Shown: one piece after another, positions 35,890 to 45,459 of the stretch | How the letters are laid out: each line of letters begins with the position of its first letter | Position numbering within the stretch: the stretch's first letter is position 1 | Position numbers and translations under genes: made by a program | Notes under the pieces: generated by a model | What the model was told of the DNA's origin: nothing | Database searches by the model: none | Seen by the model: the letters and a program-made list of their open reading frames with translations, nothing else | NCBI RefSeq assembly: GCF_003002815.1 | Contig: NZ_PVTF01000020.1 | Coordinates: forward strand, 62,001 to 126,000 | Length of the DNA: 64,000 nucleotides | Direction of reading: 5' to 3' | Origin: Umezawaea tangerina | GTDB taxonomy: Bacteria > Actinomycetota > Actinomycetes > Mycobacteriales > Pseudonocardiaceae

Positions 35890-36737
35890 TTGAGCTCGGG
35901 GGCCTTGCCCTCGGTCGTCAGCCACTGTTTCTCGATCTCGGCCAGCCTGCCGCGCGACCGCAGCGCCTCGACGGCCGTGGACGCGCAGCCGGTGAGCTTG
36001 CTGCCCTTGTCCAGAACGATGCCGAACTGCTCGGGCTTGCCGTCGCCAGGCGGGATCTGGCCGACGATCGTCGCGTCCTCCATCTCGGAGGAGGTGATGA
36101 AGAACGCCGTCGGCAGGTCCACCACGAGCGCCTCGACCTGCCCGGCGCGCAACGCGGCCTTCGCGTCGTCGTTCGTGTTGTAGACCGCGATGTCCTGCGT
36201 GGCGACCAACCGCTTGGCGGCGTTGAAGCTGGTGGTGCCGACCTGGGCGCCGATCTTGGCCTTCCGCAGCTCCTCCACCGACTTCGCGCCCGCGACCGGG
36301 GCGGTCTTGAGCGCGACGACGGCCTGGGCGACGGTGTAGTACGGCGCCGAGAAGTCCACCGCCTGCTTGCGCTCCTCGGTGATCGAGAACTCGGTGAGGT
36401 TCAGGTCGTAGGTCTTCGCACCGGGCTGGATGGCCGCGTTGAACGGCACCCGCACCCAGGCGACGTCGGTCTTGGCGTAGCCGAGCTGTTCGGCGACGGC
36501 GTAGGCCACGGCGGACTCGAAGCCCTTGCCGTTGGTGGGGTCGTCGTCCTGGTACCACGGCGGGTAGACGGGCTGGTCGGTGCCGAACGTGAGCTTCCCC
36601 TTGACCAGGGTCGCCAGGTTGTCCTTCGTGCAGGGGACGCCGTCGACGGCGGTCGGGCCGGACGGGGGCGTGGCCTGGTCCACCGGGGCACAGGCGGCCA
36701 GCAGCAGGGCTGCGAAGAGCAGGGCGGGAGCGCGCAT
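35886..36737 (-). CDS. Polar amino acid-binding lipoprotein
   Basis: A 283-residue SBP_bac_3 family binding protein. The leader ends in the lipobox LLAAC (Cys about 16), the mature part contains [79 protein letters not shown], and [12 protein letters not shown]. These match glutamine/cystine/polar amino acid binders. It is the promoter-proximal gene of the operon, divergent from purC with about 200 bases between the starts. Confidence 0.9.
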   Translation of the reverse strand: MRAPALLFAALLLAACAPVDQATPPSGPTAVDGVPCTKDNLATLVKGKLTFGTDQPVYPPWYQDDDPTNGKGFESAVAYAVAEQLGYAKTDVAWVRVPFNAAIQPGAKTYDLNLTEFSITEERKQAVDFSAPYYTVAQAVVALKTAPVAGAKSVEELRKAKIGAQVGTTSFNAAKRLVATQDIAVYNTNDDAKAALRAGQVEALVVDLPTAFFITSSEMEDATIVGQIPPGDGKPEQFGIVLDKGSKLTGCASTAVEALRSRGRLAEIEKQWLTTEGKAPELK

Positions 36738-36922
36738 GCCGGGGAATCTAGCCTCCTCCGGCCGTTTTCGGTCAGGAGGCTCGCCATCCGGGAAATCCGA
36801 AATCTGCCTGTGACCTGCGGGTATGTCTGTGGACGAGGTAGTCCGATTGGTCTGAACAACCAGGCGATCCGCGTGATCGACGGCACCCGCGGCCGCCGGC
36901 CGGGCGGGGGACTCGGGCGAAG

Positions 36923-36935
36923 TACGCTGGTCCGC
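36923..36935 (+). promoter_or_regulatory. -10-like box before leaderless purC
   Basis: TACGCT at 36923-36928 ends 7 bases before the purC GTG, without a Shine-Dalgarno between. It matches the box before purD. Confidence 0.45.
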
Positions 36936-37820
36936 GTGCCCAAGCTCGCCGATTACCAGCAGGTCGCCGTAGGCAAGGTCCGCAGGCTCTACGCCGTGGA
37001 CGACGAGCTGTTGCTGCTCGTGGCGACCGACCGCATCTCCGCCTACGACCACGTGCTGTCCAGCGAGATCCCGGACAAGGGCCGGGTGCTCACCGCGATG
37101 AGCGTGTTCTGGTTCGAGCAGCTGGCGGACGTGGTGCCCAACCACCTCGTGGCCTACGACGACGAGCGCGTCCCCGCCGAGGTGCGCGGGCGCGCGCTGC
37201 TGGTCAAGCGGCTGGAGATGGTGCAGGTCGAGTGCGTGGCCCGCGGCTACCTGACCGGGTCGGGCCTGTCCGACTACCGGCGCACCGGCGCGGTGTGCGG
37301 CGTCGAGCTGCCGCCGGGGCTGGTCGAGGCGGACGAGCTGGCGGAGCCGATCTTCACCCCGGCCACGAAGGCCGAGCTGGGCTCGCACGACGAGAACGTG
37401 AGCTTCGAGGCCGTGAGCGCGCAGGTGGGGTCCGAGCTGGCGAACCAGCTCCGCGACACCACGCTCGCCGTGTACCGCGAGGGCCGCGACTTCGCCCGCA
37501 AGCGCGGGATCCTGCTGGCCGACACGAAGTTCGAGTTCGGCCACGACCGGGACGGCGCGCTGGTCCTCGGCGACGAGGTGCTGACCCCGGACTCGTCGCG
37601 CTACTGGCCCGCGGACACCTACCGGCCCGGCCGCGTGCAGCCGTCGTTCGACAAGCAGATCGTGCGCGACTGGCTGACCTCGCCCGCCTCCGGCTGGGAC
37701 CGCGCGTCGGACACGCCACCGCCGGCACTGCCGGACGAGGTGGTCACCACCACCCGCGCGAGCTACATCGAGGCCTACGAGCGGATCTCCGGCCGCTCGT
37801 TCGCCGACTGGATCTCCTGA
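36936..37820 (+). CDS. purC: SAICAR synthetase
   Basis: Phosphoribosylaminoimidazole-succinocarboxamide synthase (294 residues), the step that adds aspartate to CAIR. Seen: [85 protein letters not shown] and [14 protein letters not shown] 36936 is the family start ([14 protein letters not shown]). No ribosome binding site is seen and a TACGCT box lies close by. It ends at the hairpin 37827. Confidence 0.97.
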   Translation: MPKLADYQQVAVGKVRRLYAVDDELLLLVATDRISAYDHVLSSEIPDKGRVLTAMSVFWFEQLADVVPNHLVAYDDERVPAEVRGRALLVKRLEMVQVECVARGYLTGSGLSDYRRTGAVCGVELPPGLVEADELAEPIFTPATKAELGSHDENVSFEAVSAQVGSELANQLRDTTLAVYREGRDFARKRGILLADTKFEFGHDRDGALVLGDEVLTPDSSRYWPADTYRPGRVQPSFDKQIVRDWLTSPASGWDRASDTPPPALPDEVVTTTRASYIEAYERISGRSFADWIS

Positions 37821-37826
37821 CCGGGC

Positions 37827-37854
37827 CCGGCGCGGAAGACCCCTTCCGCGCCGG
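37827..37854. terminator. Bidirectional terminator hairpin
   Basis: A perfect 12-bp stem CCGGCGCGGAAG / CTTCCGCGCCGG (37827-37838 with 37843-37854) with an ACCC loop between the convergent purC and epimerase genes. Confidence 0.8.
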
Positions 37855-37862
37855 ACCACCCG

Positions 37863-38852
37863 TCACAGCGCGGAGAGCAGCTCGTACTCCTCGGACGCGG
37901 TCAGACCGGCCCGCCGCACCCGGTCGATGCCGAGCTCGTACTCGTAGGCCAGCGAGTCGCGGGCCGTGTCGCCCACCGGCCGCACCCGCAGCCCGGCGGC
38001 CATCGCCGGGCGGGCGTCGCGGAACATCATCGCCAGGTGCGACTCGGTCAGCCACAGCGGCATCGACCGCGGGCCTGCCCACGGCGCGATCTTCAGCCGC
38101 TCCAGCACGTCCAGCGGCACCCGCACCAGCTCGGTGCCCTGCGGCGCCACGGCCCCGGCGATCTCGCCCAGGAAGAAGCTCAACGGCTCCGACGGCCCCA
38201 TCCCGTCGAACGTCCCCACCAGCCGGTTCTCCGCCGAGTCGACGATCCACGCCGCCAGGTCCCGCACGTCCACGTGCGACGCGGCCTGGTCCGGCGCGTC
38301 CGGCACCGCGACCTGCCCACCCTGCGACATCCGCGCGGGCCAGTACCCGAACCGGTCGCTCGGATCCCCCGGCCCGGTGATCAGCCCGGCCCGCAGGATG
38401 AATGCCCGGTCACCCACCGCGTCCAGCACCGCGTGCTCGCTGGCCACCTTGACCGACCCGTACCGGTTCGCGTCGAACGGCGCGGTCGGGTCGTCCTCCA
38501 ACGGCGGCAACGTCGGCGACTCGACGCTCTGACCCGGCTTCGAGTGGTCCTGGTACACCGAGCAGCTGGACACGAACGTCCAGTGCGGCGCGCTGTCCCC
38601 CAGCACGTGCAGCGCCTCGCGCACCCAGTTCACCGACATCTTCGCCACGTCGACCACCGCGTCGAAGTGCTCACCCCGCAGCACCTCGAGCGCACCGGGT
38701 CTGTCCCGGTCCACCACCGCCAGCTCGGCTCCGTCGGGCACCGCCCCGGTCGTTCCGCGTGCCGCGCACACCACCTCGTGGCCGCGCCGCACCGACTCCG
38801 CCGCCACCGCCTTGCTGAGGAAGACGGTTCCACCCAGCACCAGGATTCGCAT
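37863..38852 (-). CDS. NAD-dependent epimerase/dehydratase-like protein
   Basis: An extended short-chain dehydrogenase of 329 residues. The N-terminal MRILVLGGTVFLSKAVAAESVRRGHEV carries the nucleotide-binding GGxxFLxxA form, then VDVAKMS, FVSSCSVYQDHS, and the Y-x3-K pair in RYGSVKVASEHAV; YWPARMSQGGQVAVPDAPDQAASHVDVRDLAAWIV is typical of the reductase group acting on sugar or nucleotide-like compounds. The substrate is unknown. The start ATG 38852 is where the glycine motif begins. Confidence 0.85.
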   Translation of the reverse strand: MRILVLGGTVFLSKAVAAESVRRGHEVVCAARGTTGAVPDGAELAVVDRDRPGALEVLRGEHFDAVVDVAKMSVNWVREALHVLGDSAPHWTFVSSCSVYQDHSKPGQSVESPTLPPLEDDPTAPFDANRYGSVKVASEHAVLDAVGDRAFILRAGLITGPGDPSDRFGYWPARMSQGGQVAVPDAPDQAASHVDVRDLAAWIVDSAENRLVGTFDGMGPSEPLSFFLGEIAGAVAPQGTELVRVPLDVLERLKIAPWAGPRSMPLWLTESHLAMMFRDARPAMAAGLRVRPVGDTARDSLAYEYELGIDRVRRAGLTASEEYELLSAL

Positions 38853-39011
38853 GGCCCTAACACTGACAACCGATTCGCGTTCCCGCCACCGGTCTCGCAG
38901 AGGGCGAACACCCCGACCAGGTGATTTACGCCAAAGTGATCGCCCGATGGCCGTAAGTGATCTTCCCGGAACTTGCGACCAGGGCAACGAAACCGCTCAT
39001 TTGCGGGTGGT

Positions 39012-39085
39012 ATGCGGACCACTGGCCCAAACGCCTGAAATGTCGCACGTGCGAGTGGGTGATGCTCACCACCGGTCGGCGTCAC
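39012..39085 (+). repeat. Imperfect direct repeat, copy A
   Basis: Bases about 39012-39085 resemble 41371-41430; 39017-39067 against 41376-41426 differ at only a few positions. The copy can be read as part of a 47-codon ORF (38957-39100, GTG start) containing DHWPKRLKCRTCEWV, a Cys-x2-Cys peptide. Three of the differences between copies are silent in this reading. It lies at the 3' end of the 733-residue membrane protein gene. Confidence 0.7.
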
Positions 39086-41283
39086 ACCTTGAGGATCTGA
39101 CCGAGCCCGCTCTTGTCGAAACCGGTGATCTCGTTGAACAACGCGAAGAAGCTGAAGGGCACCAAGGCGGCGAACGCGATCCAGTTCTGCCGCCGGACGT
39201 GCCTCGCCAGCGCCTTGAGGACCTGGTCGGCGTCGGCGGGCAGCGGCGCTCCGTCGGGTGCCGCGAGCTCGGTGATGCGGACGCGCTCGCGCTCGACGTG
39301 GCCGATGTTGGTCTTCAGGATGTACACGTAGGCCGCCGACAGCAGCGCGAGGAAGGGCGGGATCGCGCTCCACCACGACGCGCCGTCGCTCAGGTGGGCC
39401 ATGAACAGGATCGGCACCCAGGCCACGCTGACGGTCAGCATGACGGCCATGGAGCAGTCCTGGACCATGTTCCCGACCGGCGTGCCCAGGATGTACTTGC
39501 GGGGTGGGTGCCCGGTGACGGCCGCGGCCACGGCGAACCTCGGCAGGAGCACGCACGCCGACACGCCGACCGCCAGGCTCGTCAGCGCGACCGGGAGCGA
39601 CGTCGCCCCGGAGGCCGACCACAGGGCGGGGCCGGTCATCCACGCCGCCGTCGTCCCGAACGCCAGCGCGCAGGACACCGCCGTGCCCAGCAACCCGCTG
39701 TCGACGGGGACGTTCGACAGGTGCCCGGCGTTGCCGACCACGCCCTCCAGGACGAACAACCCGGACAGGACGGCGAGCGAGGTCGACAGCGTCGCCTGCT
39801 TCCAGTCGCCGTAGCCGTCGGTCAGCTGGTAGGCCATCAGCCCCGACCACAGCAGGCAGCCCGCCGAGGTGGTCGACCTGGGCGCGGGCACGGGCCTGCT
39901 CCCGGTGGCCACGCCGACCGCGACCAGCAGGACCAGGGTGATGACCGGGACCACAAGCGGCCCGAACTCGTTCCGGCCCGCGACCCAGCGGTCCTCGGAC
40001 GTGGTTCCGACGACCGAGGCGAGGAAGGAGAGCAGGGCGGCGCTGTACATCGTGGAGATCGCGAGGTACGCGTTCCACTTCAGCGCGGTCAGCTCCGTCG
40101 CGGCGGCGTTCGTCGTCTCGGCTTCGACGACGCGGTCGAAGGTGAGGCGGATGACGAGGGCGGGGATCCTGAGGAACAGCAGCGCCGCGGCCACGCCGAC
40201 GACGACGCTGTACGCGCCGACCAGTTCCTGCTCCTGGGCGAAGTACCTACCGCTGAGGCCGAACGCGATCACGGGAGCCCCGGCGAGGGTCTTGAGCAGC
40301 ACGGGCACGACCTTCTCCCCGGTGAGCCCGAAGAGGGCGCGCAGGAGGAGCACCTGGACCGCGACCGCGAAGATCGAGACCGCGCACCCGGTCGACAGCA
40401 ACGGGATCGTCGTCGCGGGCAGACCCGACACCGCTTGGACGGGGCCCGCCGCGCACAACGCCGAACACACCGCCACGGCGATCCGGCCACCGCTCGTCCG
40501 CGGCCCGAGGACGCTCGCGCCGAACGCTCCCACCAGTGCCGCGCACACCACCGGCAGGACGGTCACCAGGCTGTTCGTCCGACCGGGGAGGAACAGCAGC
40601 GCGGTCGCCATCGCCGGCAGCGCCGCGGCGGCGCACGCGAGCAGGCACGGCAGCACGGCGGTGCGACGGGTGGCCCACACGAGCACGCAGGCCGCCGCGA
40701 TCGCCGACCCCGCGACCATGACCGACGTGGTGGTCAGCGTCGACCCGCCGGTCGAGTTGTCCTCGGCCAGCAGCGCGGTGAACGTGAGCGCGGGGACCAG
40801 CGCGCCCAGGACACCGGCCGGGCCGAGTCCCTCCGGCGGCGCGCCCTGACGCAACCGGCTCACCGCGGCGGCGCAGGCCCCGGCGAAGAAACCACTGGCC
40901 AGGACCAGGAAAGCGGCGTGGTACCACCCGACCGCGTTGAAGGTTCCGGGCGCGGGGAACGTCCAGTTCACGACGGGCGCCGGGGCGGCGAGCCACTGCG
41001 CCTGCAGTGCGATCCCGCCCAGCGCGCCCACGCCCGCGGCCGCGCCGACCGCCCGTCGGGTGGTCCGGCCCCACCCGCGAACCGGCCCGGCGGACCTCAC
41101 CAGCGCGTACGCGAGCAGCGGCAACAGGATCCCGTCACCGATGGTCGCCGCGCGGAAGGTGAACAGACCGGGCAGCGACCGGTCGCCGAGCCCCAGGGCC
41201 GAGGCGGTGGCGAGGGCGCCGAAACCCAGGACGAACACGGTCGCCGCCGCTGCTGAAGCCCATCGACGCGGCGTGAGCGACAT
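39082..41283 (-). CDS. Large polytopic membrane protein, unknown family
   Basis: A 733-residue protein with about 18-20 hydrophobic spans and no recognisable catalytic domain. It opens MSLTPRRWASAAAATVFVLGFG, has a Trp/Pro loop (WTFPAPGTFNAVGWYH near residue 110), and a charged cytosolic stretch near the end (NIGHVERERVRITELAAPDGAPLPADADQVLKALARHVRRQ) before a last span and the tail DKSGLGQILKV. The even spread of Gly, Ala and Val resembles a transporter, but no family motif is seen. It lies between imperfect direct repeats (39012 and 41371) and faces the DUF3800 gene. Confidence 0.75.
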   Translation of the reverse strand: MSLTPRRWASAAAATVFVLGFGALATASALGLGDRSLPGLFTFRAATIGDGILLPLLAYALVRSAGPVRGWGRTTRRAVGAAAGVGALGGIALQAQWLAAPAPVVNWTFPAPGTFNAVGWYHAAFLVLASGFFAGACAAAVSRLRQGAPPEGLGPAGVLGALVPALTFTALLAEDNSTGGSTLTTTSVMVAGSAIAAACVLVWATRRTAVLPCLLACAAAALPAMATALLFLPGRTNSLVTVLPVVCAALVGAFGASVLGPRTSGGRIAVAVCSALCAAGPVQAVSGLPATTIPLLSTGCAVSIFAVAVQVLLLRALFGLTGEKVVPVLLKTLAGAPVIAFGLSGRYFAQEQELVGAYSVVVGVAAALLFLRIPALVIRLTFDRVVEAETTNAAATELTALKWNAYLAISTMYSAALLSFLASVVGTTSEDRWVAGRNEFGPLVVPVITLVLLVAVGVATGSRPVPAPRSTTSAGCLLWSGLMAYQLTDGYGDWKQATLSTSLAVLSGLFVLEGVVGNAGHLSNVPVDSGLLGTAVSCALAFGTTAAWMTGPALWSASGATSLPVALTSLAVGVSACVLLPRFAVAAAVTGHPPRKYILGTPVGNMVQDCSMAVMLTVSVAWVPILFMAHLSDGASWWSAIPPFLALLSAAYVYILKTNIGHVERERVRITELAAPDGAPLPADADQVLKALARHVRRQNWIAFAALVPFSFFALFNEITGFDKSGLGQILKV

Positions 41284-41370
41284 GCGCTGCCTCCGTCCGT
41301 GCCGGTCGTCCTCGAACGGTCGGTCGATGAGTGGTCGCCAGTGGCGGCTGGCGTGTTACCCACCTCGGCC

Positions 41371-41430
41371 ATGTTGACCACTGGCCAAAGCGCCCGGAAT
41401 GCCGCACGTGCGAGTGGGTGATCCTCCAGC
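41371..41430 (+). repeat. Imperfect direct repeat, copy B
   Basis: The second copy of the repeat at 39012, in the same orientation, 2359 bases away. It encodes DHWPKRPECRTCEWV in the same reading frame and lies between the divergent starts of the membrane protein and DUF3800 genes. Confidence 0.7.
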
Positions 41431-41448
41431 GCGTCGGCGTGCCCGCCG

Positions 41449-42006
41449 ATGGTCACCACCGTGAGTCTGCACGCGTTCGTCGACGAGTCCCGTCGCAACG
41501 ACCGGTACCTGCTGGTGGTTGCCATCATCGATCCCGGAGACCTGACCAGGCTGCGCAAGCTGCTCAGGACCCTGCTGCTGCCGGGGCAGAAGGAGGTGCA
41601 CTTCAAGAAGGAGGAACCGGGGCACCGCAAGGTCATCCTGTCGCGGTTGGGCCGGTGCGGTCCGGTCGTGCACGTCTACCAGCGCGGTTGCGCCGATGGT
41701 GAGGAGCGCGCCCGGCAGGAGTGCTTGATCGCGATGGTCCTCGACCTGGTGGCCGTCGGAGTGGTGCGCCTCGTGCTGGACAGCCGTGAGGTGCGCGACC
41801 ACCACGACAAGCGGACGGTCAAGGCGGTGCTCGGCAAGCGTTCGGCGGAGTCGCAGTTCATCTACGAGCACATGCTGAGCACCCAGGAGCCGTTGCTGTG
41901 GATCGCCGACGTCGTCGGGTGGTGCTACGGCGCGGGAGGGGACTGGAAGCGACGGGTCCTACCGCTCGTGGGCAGGGAGGTCGACCTGGACACCTGGTCC
42001 GGATAG
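41449..42006 (+). CDS. DUF3800-like protein
   Basis: A 185-residue protein starting MVTTVSLHAFVDESRRNDRYLLVVAIID, the family-typical first strand with the Asp-Glu-Ser motif. Then come LPGQKEVHFKKEEPGHRKVIL and RLVLDSREVRDHHDKRTVKAVLG, and PLLWIADVVGWCYGAGGDWKRRV, which carries the closing Asp. DUF3800 proteins have an RNase H-like look with conserved acidic residues and often occur in accessory DNA; activity is unproven. The start is ATG 41449 or GTG 41461. Confidence 0.78.
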   Translation: MVTTVSLHAFVDESRRNDRYLLVVAIIDPGDLTRLRKLLRTLLLPGQKEVHFKKEEPGHRKVILSRLGRCGPVVHVYQRGCADGEERARQECLIAMVLDLVAVGVVRLVLDSREVRDHHDKRTVKAVLGKRSAESQFIYEHMLSTQEPLLWIADVVGWCYGAGGDWKRRVLPLVGREVDLDTWSG

Positions 42007-42230
42007 CGCGAAGCGCGGCTGCCGACCGTCCGGACGGGAACCGCGCTCACTTCCTCGGCCTACGGGGCCTCGGCTCCTCAAATATACATCGTCGCCTCCG
42101 CCGATCAAGCTGTGTAACCCGAACGTGTGATGACCTGCGGATGTGGCCCAGAGCACCCGTGGCCGGGGTGAACGTGCAGGTCAGGTAGGCTGCGGGTATC
42201 CCCCGCCCTCGTAACAGGGAGCAGCCTGCT

Positions 42231-42470
42231 GTGGCTCGTGTCGTTGTCGACGTCATGCCGAAGCCCGAGATCCTCGACCCGCAAGGCCAGGCGGTGGCGA
42301 ACGCGCTGCCCCGGCTGGGTTTCGAGGGGATCACCAGTGTCCGCCAGGGCAAGCACTTCGAGTTGGAGGTCGACGACTCGGTCGACGACGCCACGCTCGA
42401 GAAGATCGCCGAGACCTTCCTCGCGAACCCGGTCATCGAGGACTGGGTGGTTCGGCGGGTCGAGGCATGA
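42231..42470 (+). CDS. purS: FGAM synthase subunit PurS
   Basis: A 79-residue subunit that bridges PurQ and PurL in the formylglycinamidine ribonucleotide synthase. It shows the PurS pattern [19 protein letters not shown] and [15 protein letters not shown] 42231 follows AGGGAGC. TAGGCT lies at 42186-42191, about 40 bases upstream, as a possible -10. The stop overlaps purQ (ATGA). Confidence 0.97.
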   Translation: MARVVVDVMPKPEILDPQGQAVANALPRLGFEGITSVRQGKHFELEVDDSVDDATLEKIAETFLANPVIEDWVVRRVEA

Positions 42471-43144
42471 GCGTCCGCGTTGGGGTGATCACGTTCCCCG
42501 GCACGCTGGACGACGTCGACGCCGCGCGCGCGGCGCGCTACGCGGAGGCCGAGGCGGTGCCGTTGTGGCACGGCGACCCGGACCTCAAGGGCGTCGACGC
42601 GGTGATCGTGCCGGGTGGGTTCTCCTACGGCGACTACCTGCGCTGCGGCGCCATCGCCCGGTTCGCGCCGGTGATGGACTCGGTCATCGAGGCCGCGGGC
42701 AAGGGCATGCCGGTGCTGGGCATCTGCAACGGGTTCCAGATCCTGTGCGAGGCCGGGCTGCTGCCCGGTGCGCTGATCCGGAACTCCGGCCTGCACTTCG
42801 TGTGCAAGGACCAGTGGCTGAAGGTGGAGAACAACACCACCGCCTGGTCGTCGCGCTACGAGCTGGGTGCCGAGATCCTCGTGCCGCTGAAGTCCGGTGA
42901 GGGCGGCTACCAGGCCACGCAGTCCACTGTGGACGAACTGGAGGGCGAGGGCCGCGTGGTGTTCCGCTACGTCGGCGACAACCCCAACGGGTCGCGCGAC
43001 GGCATCGCGGGCGTCACGAGCGCGAACGGCCGGGTGGTCGGCCTCATGCCGCACCCGGAGCACGCGATCGACGCGCTGACCGGCCCCACGGACGACGGAC
43101 TGGGCATGTTCCTCTCCCTGATGGACGAAGTGGTGAACGCATGA
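42467..43144 (+). CDS. purQ: FGAM synthase glutaminase subunit PurQ
   Basis: A 225-residue class I glutamine amidotransferase giving ammonia to PurL. Seen: [36 protein letters not shown], the nucleophilic Cys in [10 protein letters not shown], and the catalytic His-x-Glu in MPHPEHA. Its ATG overlaps the purS stop and its stop overlaps purL (both ATGA), so the three subunits are made together. Confidence 0.98.
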   Translation: MSVRVGVITFPGTLDDVDAARAARYAEAEAVPLWHGDPDLKGVDAVIVPGGFSYGDYLRCGAIARFAPVMDSVIEAAGKGMPVLGICNGFQILCEAGLLPGALIRNSGLHFVCKDQWLKVENNTTAWSSRYELGAEILVPLKSGEGGYQATQSTVDELEGEGRVVFRYVGDNPNGSRDGIAGVTSANGRVVGLMPHPEHAIDALTGPTDDGLGMFLSLMDEVVNA

Positions 43145-45417
43145 CGATCGACACCGTGAAGCACGCGGAGACCACGCCGGACCAGGAGCAGCCGTTCCGG
43201 GAGCTGGGCCTCAAGGACGACGAGTACGCCCGCATCCGCGAGATCCTCGGCCGCAGGCCGACGGACGCCGAGCTGGCGATGTACTCGATCATGTGGAGCG
43301 AGCACTGCTCCTACAAGTCCTCCAAGGTGTTCCTGCGCAAGTTCGACGAGTCGCTGACCGACGAGATGCGCTCGAAGATGCTCGCGGGCATCGGTGAGAA
43401 CGCGGGCGTCGTGGACATCGGCGACGGCTGGGCCATCACGTTCAAGGTCGAGTCGCACAACCACCCGTCCTACGTCGAGCCCTACCAGGGCGCGGCGACG
43501 GGTGTCGGCGGCATCGTGCGCGACATCATCGCGATGGGCGCGCGGCCGCTGGCCGTCATGGACTCGCTGCGCTTCGGCAAGGCGGACGCCCCGGACACGC
43601 GCCGGGTGCTGCCCGGTGTCGTCGCGGGTGTCGGCGGCTACGGCAACTGCCTCGGCCTGCCGAACATCGGCGGCGAGGTCGTGTTCGACGAGTCGTATGC
43701 GGGCAACCCGCTGGTCAACGCCCTGTGCGTCGGCGTGCTGCGCACCGAGGACCTGCACCTGGCGCACGCGTCGGGCGCGGGCAACAAGATCATCCTGTTC
43801 GGTGCGCGCACCGGGCTGGACGGCATCGGCGGCGTGTCCGTCCTCGCCAGCGACACGTTCGCGGGCGACGACGGCGGCGGCAAGCGCAAGAAGCTGCCCG
43901 CCGTGCAGGTCGGCGACCCGTTCACCGAGAAGGTGCTGATCGAGTGCTGCCTGGAGCTGTTCCAGGAGGGCATCGTGGTCGGCATCCAGGACCTCGGCGG
44001 TGCCGGGCTGTCCTGCGCCACCTCGGAGCTGGCCAGCGCGGGCGACGGCGGCATGCACGTCTACCTGGAGCGGGTCCCGCTGCGGGCGACCGGCATGACC
44101 CCGGCCGAGATCCTGTCCAGCGAGTCGCAGGAACGCATGTGCGCGGTCGTCGCGCCGGAGAACGTCGACGCGTTCATGGCGGTCTGCGGGAAGTGGGACG
44201 TCATCGCCTCCGAGATCGGCGAGGTCACCGAGGGCGAACGCCTGGTGATCACGTGGAACGACGAGGTCGTCGTGGACGTCCCGCCGCGCACCGTGGCGCA
44301 CGAGGGCCCGGTGTACAACCGGCCGATCGAGCGCCCGGCCGACCAGGACGCGCTCGTGGCCAACGGCCCCGAGTCGCTGGCCCGGCCGACCGAGCCCGCG
44401 GACGTCCTCAAGACCGTCCTCACCATGGCCGCCTCGCCGAACCTGTCGTCGCGCCGCTGGGTCACCCAGCAGTACGACCGCTACGTGCGCGGCGGCACGG
44501 TCCTGGCGCAGCCGTCGGACGCGGGCATGATCCGCATCGACGAGGAGACCAACCGCGGCATCGCGCTGGCGACCGACTGCAACGGCCGGTTCACCAAGCT
44601 CGACCCGTACGCGGGCGCGCAGCTGGCGCTGGCCGAGGCCTACCGCAACGTGTCGGTCAGCGGTGCGACGCCCATCGCGGTGTCGGACTGCCTGAACTTC
44701 GGCTCGCCCGAGGACCCGGCCGTGATGTGGCAGTTCGAGCGGGCCATCCAGGGCATCATCGACGGCTGCCGCGAGCTGGGCATCCCGGTGACCGGCGGCA
44801 ACGTCAGCTTCTACAACCAGACCGGCAGCACGGCGATCCTGCCGACGCCGGTCATCGGTGTGCTCGGCGTGATCGACGACGTGCGCCGCCGCATCCCGAC
44901 GGGCATCGGCGCCGAGGCGGGCGAGACCCTGCTGCTGCTGGGCGACACCCGCGACGAGTTCGGCGGCTCCGAGTGGGCGCACCACGTGCACGGCCACCTC
45001 GGCGGCGTGCCGCCGAAGGTCGACCTGGCCCGTGAGCGCCTGCTCGGCGAGGTGCTGCTGGCCGGGTCGCGCGACGGCATGGTGTCCGCCGCGCACGACC
45101 TGTCCGACGGCGGCCTGGCCCAGGCGCTGGTCGAGGCCTGCCTCATCGGCGAGACCGGTGCGCGGGTGTTCCTCGACAGCGAGCAGGACGCGTTCACGCA
45201 GCTGTTCAGCGAGTCCGCGGGCCGCGTGCTCGTGGCCGTGCCGCGCAGCGAGGAGCTGCGGTTCACCGACATGTGCACCGCGCGCCAGCTGCCTTGGCGC
45301 AAGGTCGGTGTCGTCGACCCGGAGTCCGAGTCCCTGGAGTTCCAGGACCTCGGCCAGCTCCCGCTCGGCGAGCTGCGCGCCGCCTGGGAAGGCACGCTTC
45401 CCGCGCTGTTCGACTAA
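43141..45417 (+). CDS. purL: FGAM synthase large subunit PurL
   Basis: The ATP-dependent catalytic subunit (758 residues) of the fourth purine step. Seen: [12 protein letters not shown], the P-loop-like [42 protein letters not shown], and in the second half NCLNFG-type [12 protein letters not shown] and [10 protein letters not shown]. It is of the small actinobacterial/Bacillus PurL type that needs PurS and PurQ. The hairpin at 45424 ends the operon. Confidence 0.98.
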   Translation: MTIDTVKHAETTPDQEQPFRELGLKDDEYARIREILGRRPTDAELAMYSIMWSEHCSYKSSKVFLRKFDESLTDEMRSKMLAGIGENAGVVDIGDGWAITFKVESHNHPSYVEPYQGAATGVGGIVRDIIAMGARPLAVMDSLRFGKADAPDTRRVLPGVVAGVGGYGNCLGLPNIGGEVVFDESYAGNPLVNALCVGVLRTEDLHLAHASGAGNKIILFGARTGLDGIGGVSVLASDTFAGDDGGGKRKKLPAVQVGDPFTEKVLIECCLELFQEGIVVGIQDLGGAGLSCATSELASAGDGGMHVYLERVPLRATGMTPAEILSSESQERMCAVVAPENVDAFMAVCGKWDVIASEIGEVTEGERLVITWNDEVVVDVPPRTVAHEGPVYNRPIERPADQDALVANGPESLARPTEPADVLKTVLTMAASPNLSSRRWVTQQYDRYVRGGTVLAQPSDAGMIRIDEETNRGIALATDCNGRFTKLDPYAGAQLALAEAYRNVSVSGATPIAVSDCLNFGSPEDPAVMWQFERAIQGIIDGCRELGIPVTGGNVSFYNQTGSTAILPTPVIGVLGVIDDVRRRIPTGIGAEAGETLLLLGDTRDEFGGSEWAHHVHGHLGGVPPKVDLARERLLGEVLLAGSRDGMVSAAHDLSDGGLAQALVEACLIGETGARVFLDSEQDAFTQLFSESAGRVLVAVPRSEELRFTDMCTARQLPWRKVGVVDPESESLEFQDLGQLPLGELRAAWEGTLPALFD

Positions 45418-45423
45418 GGCGGT

Positions 45424-45454
45424 CGGTGGGGAGGCGGGAAACGCCTCCCCACCG
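45424..45454. terminator. Bidirectional terminator after purL
   Basis: A perfect 13-bp stem (45424-45436 with 45442-45454, CGGTGGGGAGGCG / CGCCTCCCCACCG) with a GGAAA loop, between the convergent purL and GH25 genes. Confidence 0.85.
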
Positions 45455-45459
45455 GCACG

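Noticed and set aside
38812-41256. An 814-residue plus-strand ORF opposite the 733-residue membrane protein
   Set aside because: Its composition (Arg, Gln, Gly, His) is that of an antisense frame, while the minus-strand product has regular hydrophobic spans.
39012-41430. Insertion sequence or transposon
   Set aside because: The repeats are direct, imperfect and protein-coding in character; no transposase or terminal inverted repeats are present.
42007-42230. Riboswitch or RNA element before purS
   Set aside because: I looked for a purine-type or other fold and found only short unconvincing stems; the interval probably holds the promoter alone.
42967-45096. A 709-residue minus-strand ORF opposite purL
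   Set aside because: Antisense shadow of a certain housekeeping gene.
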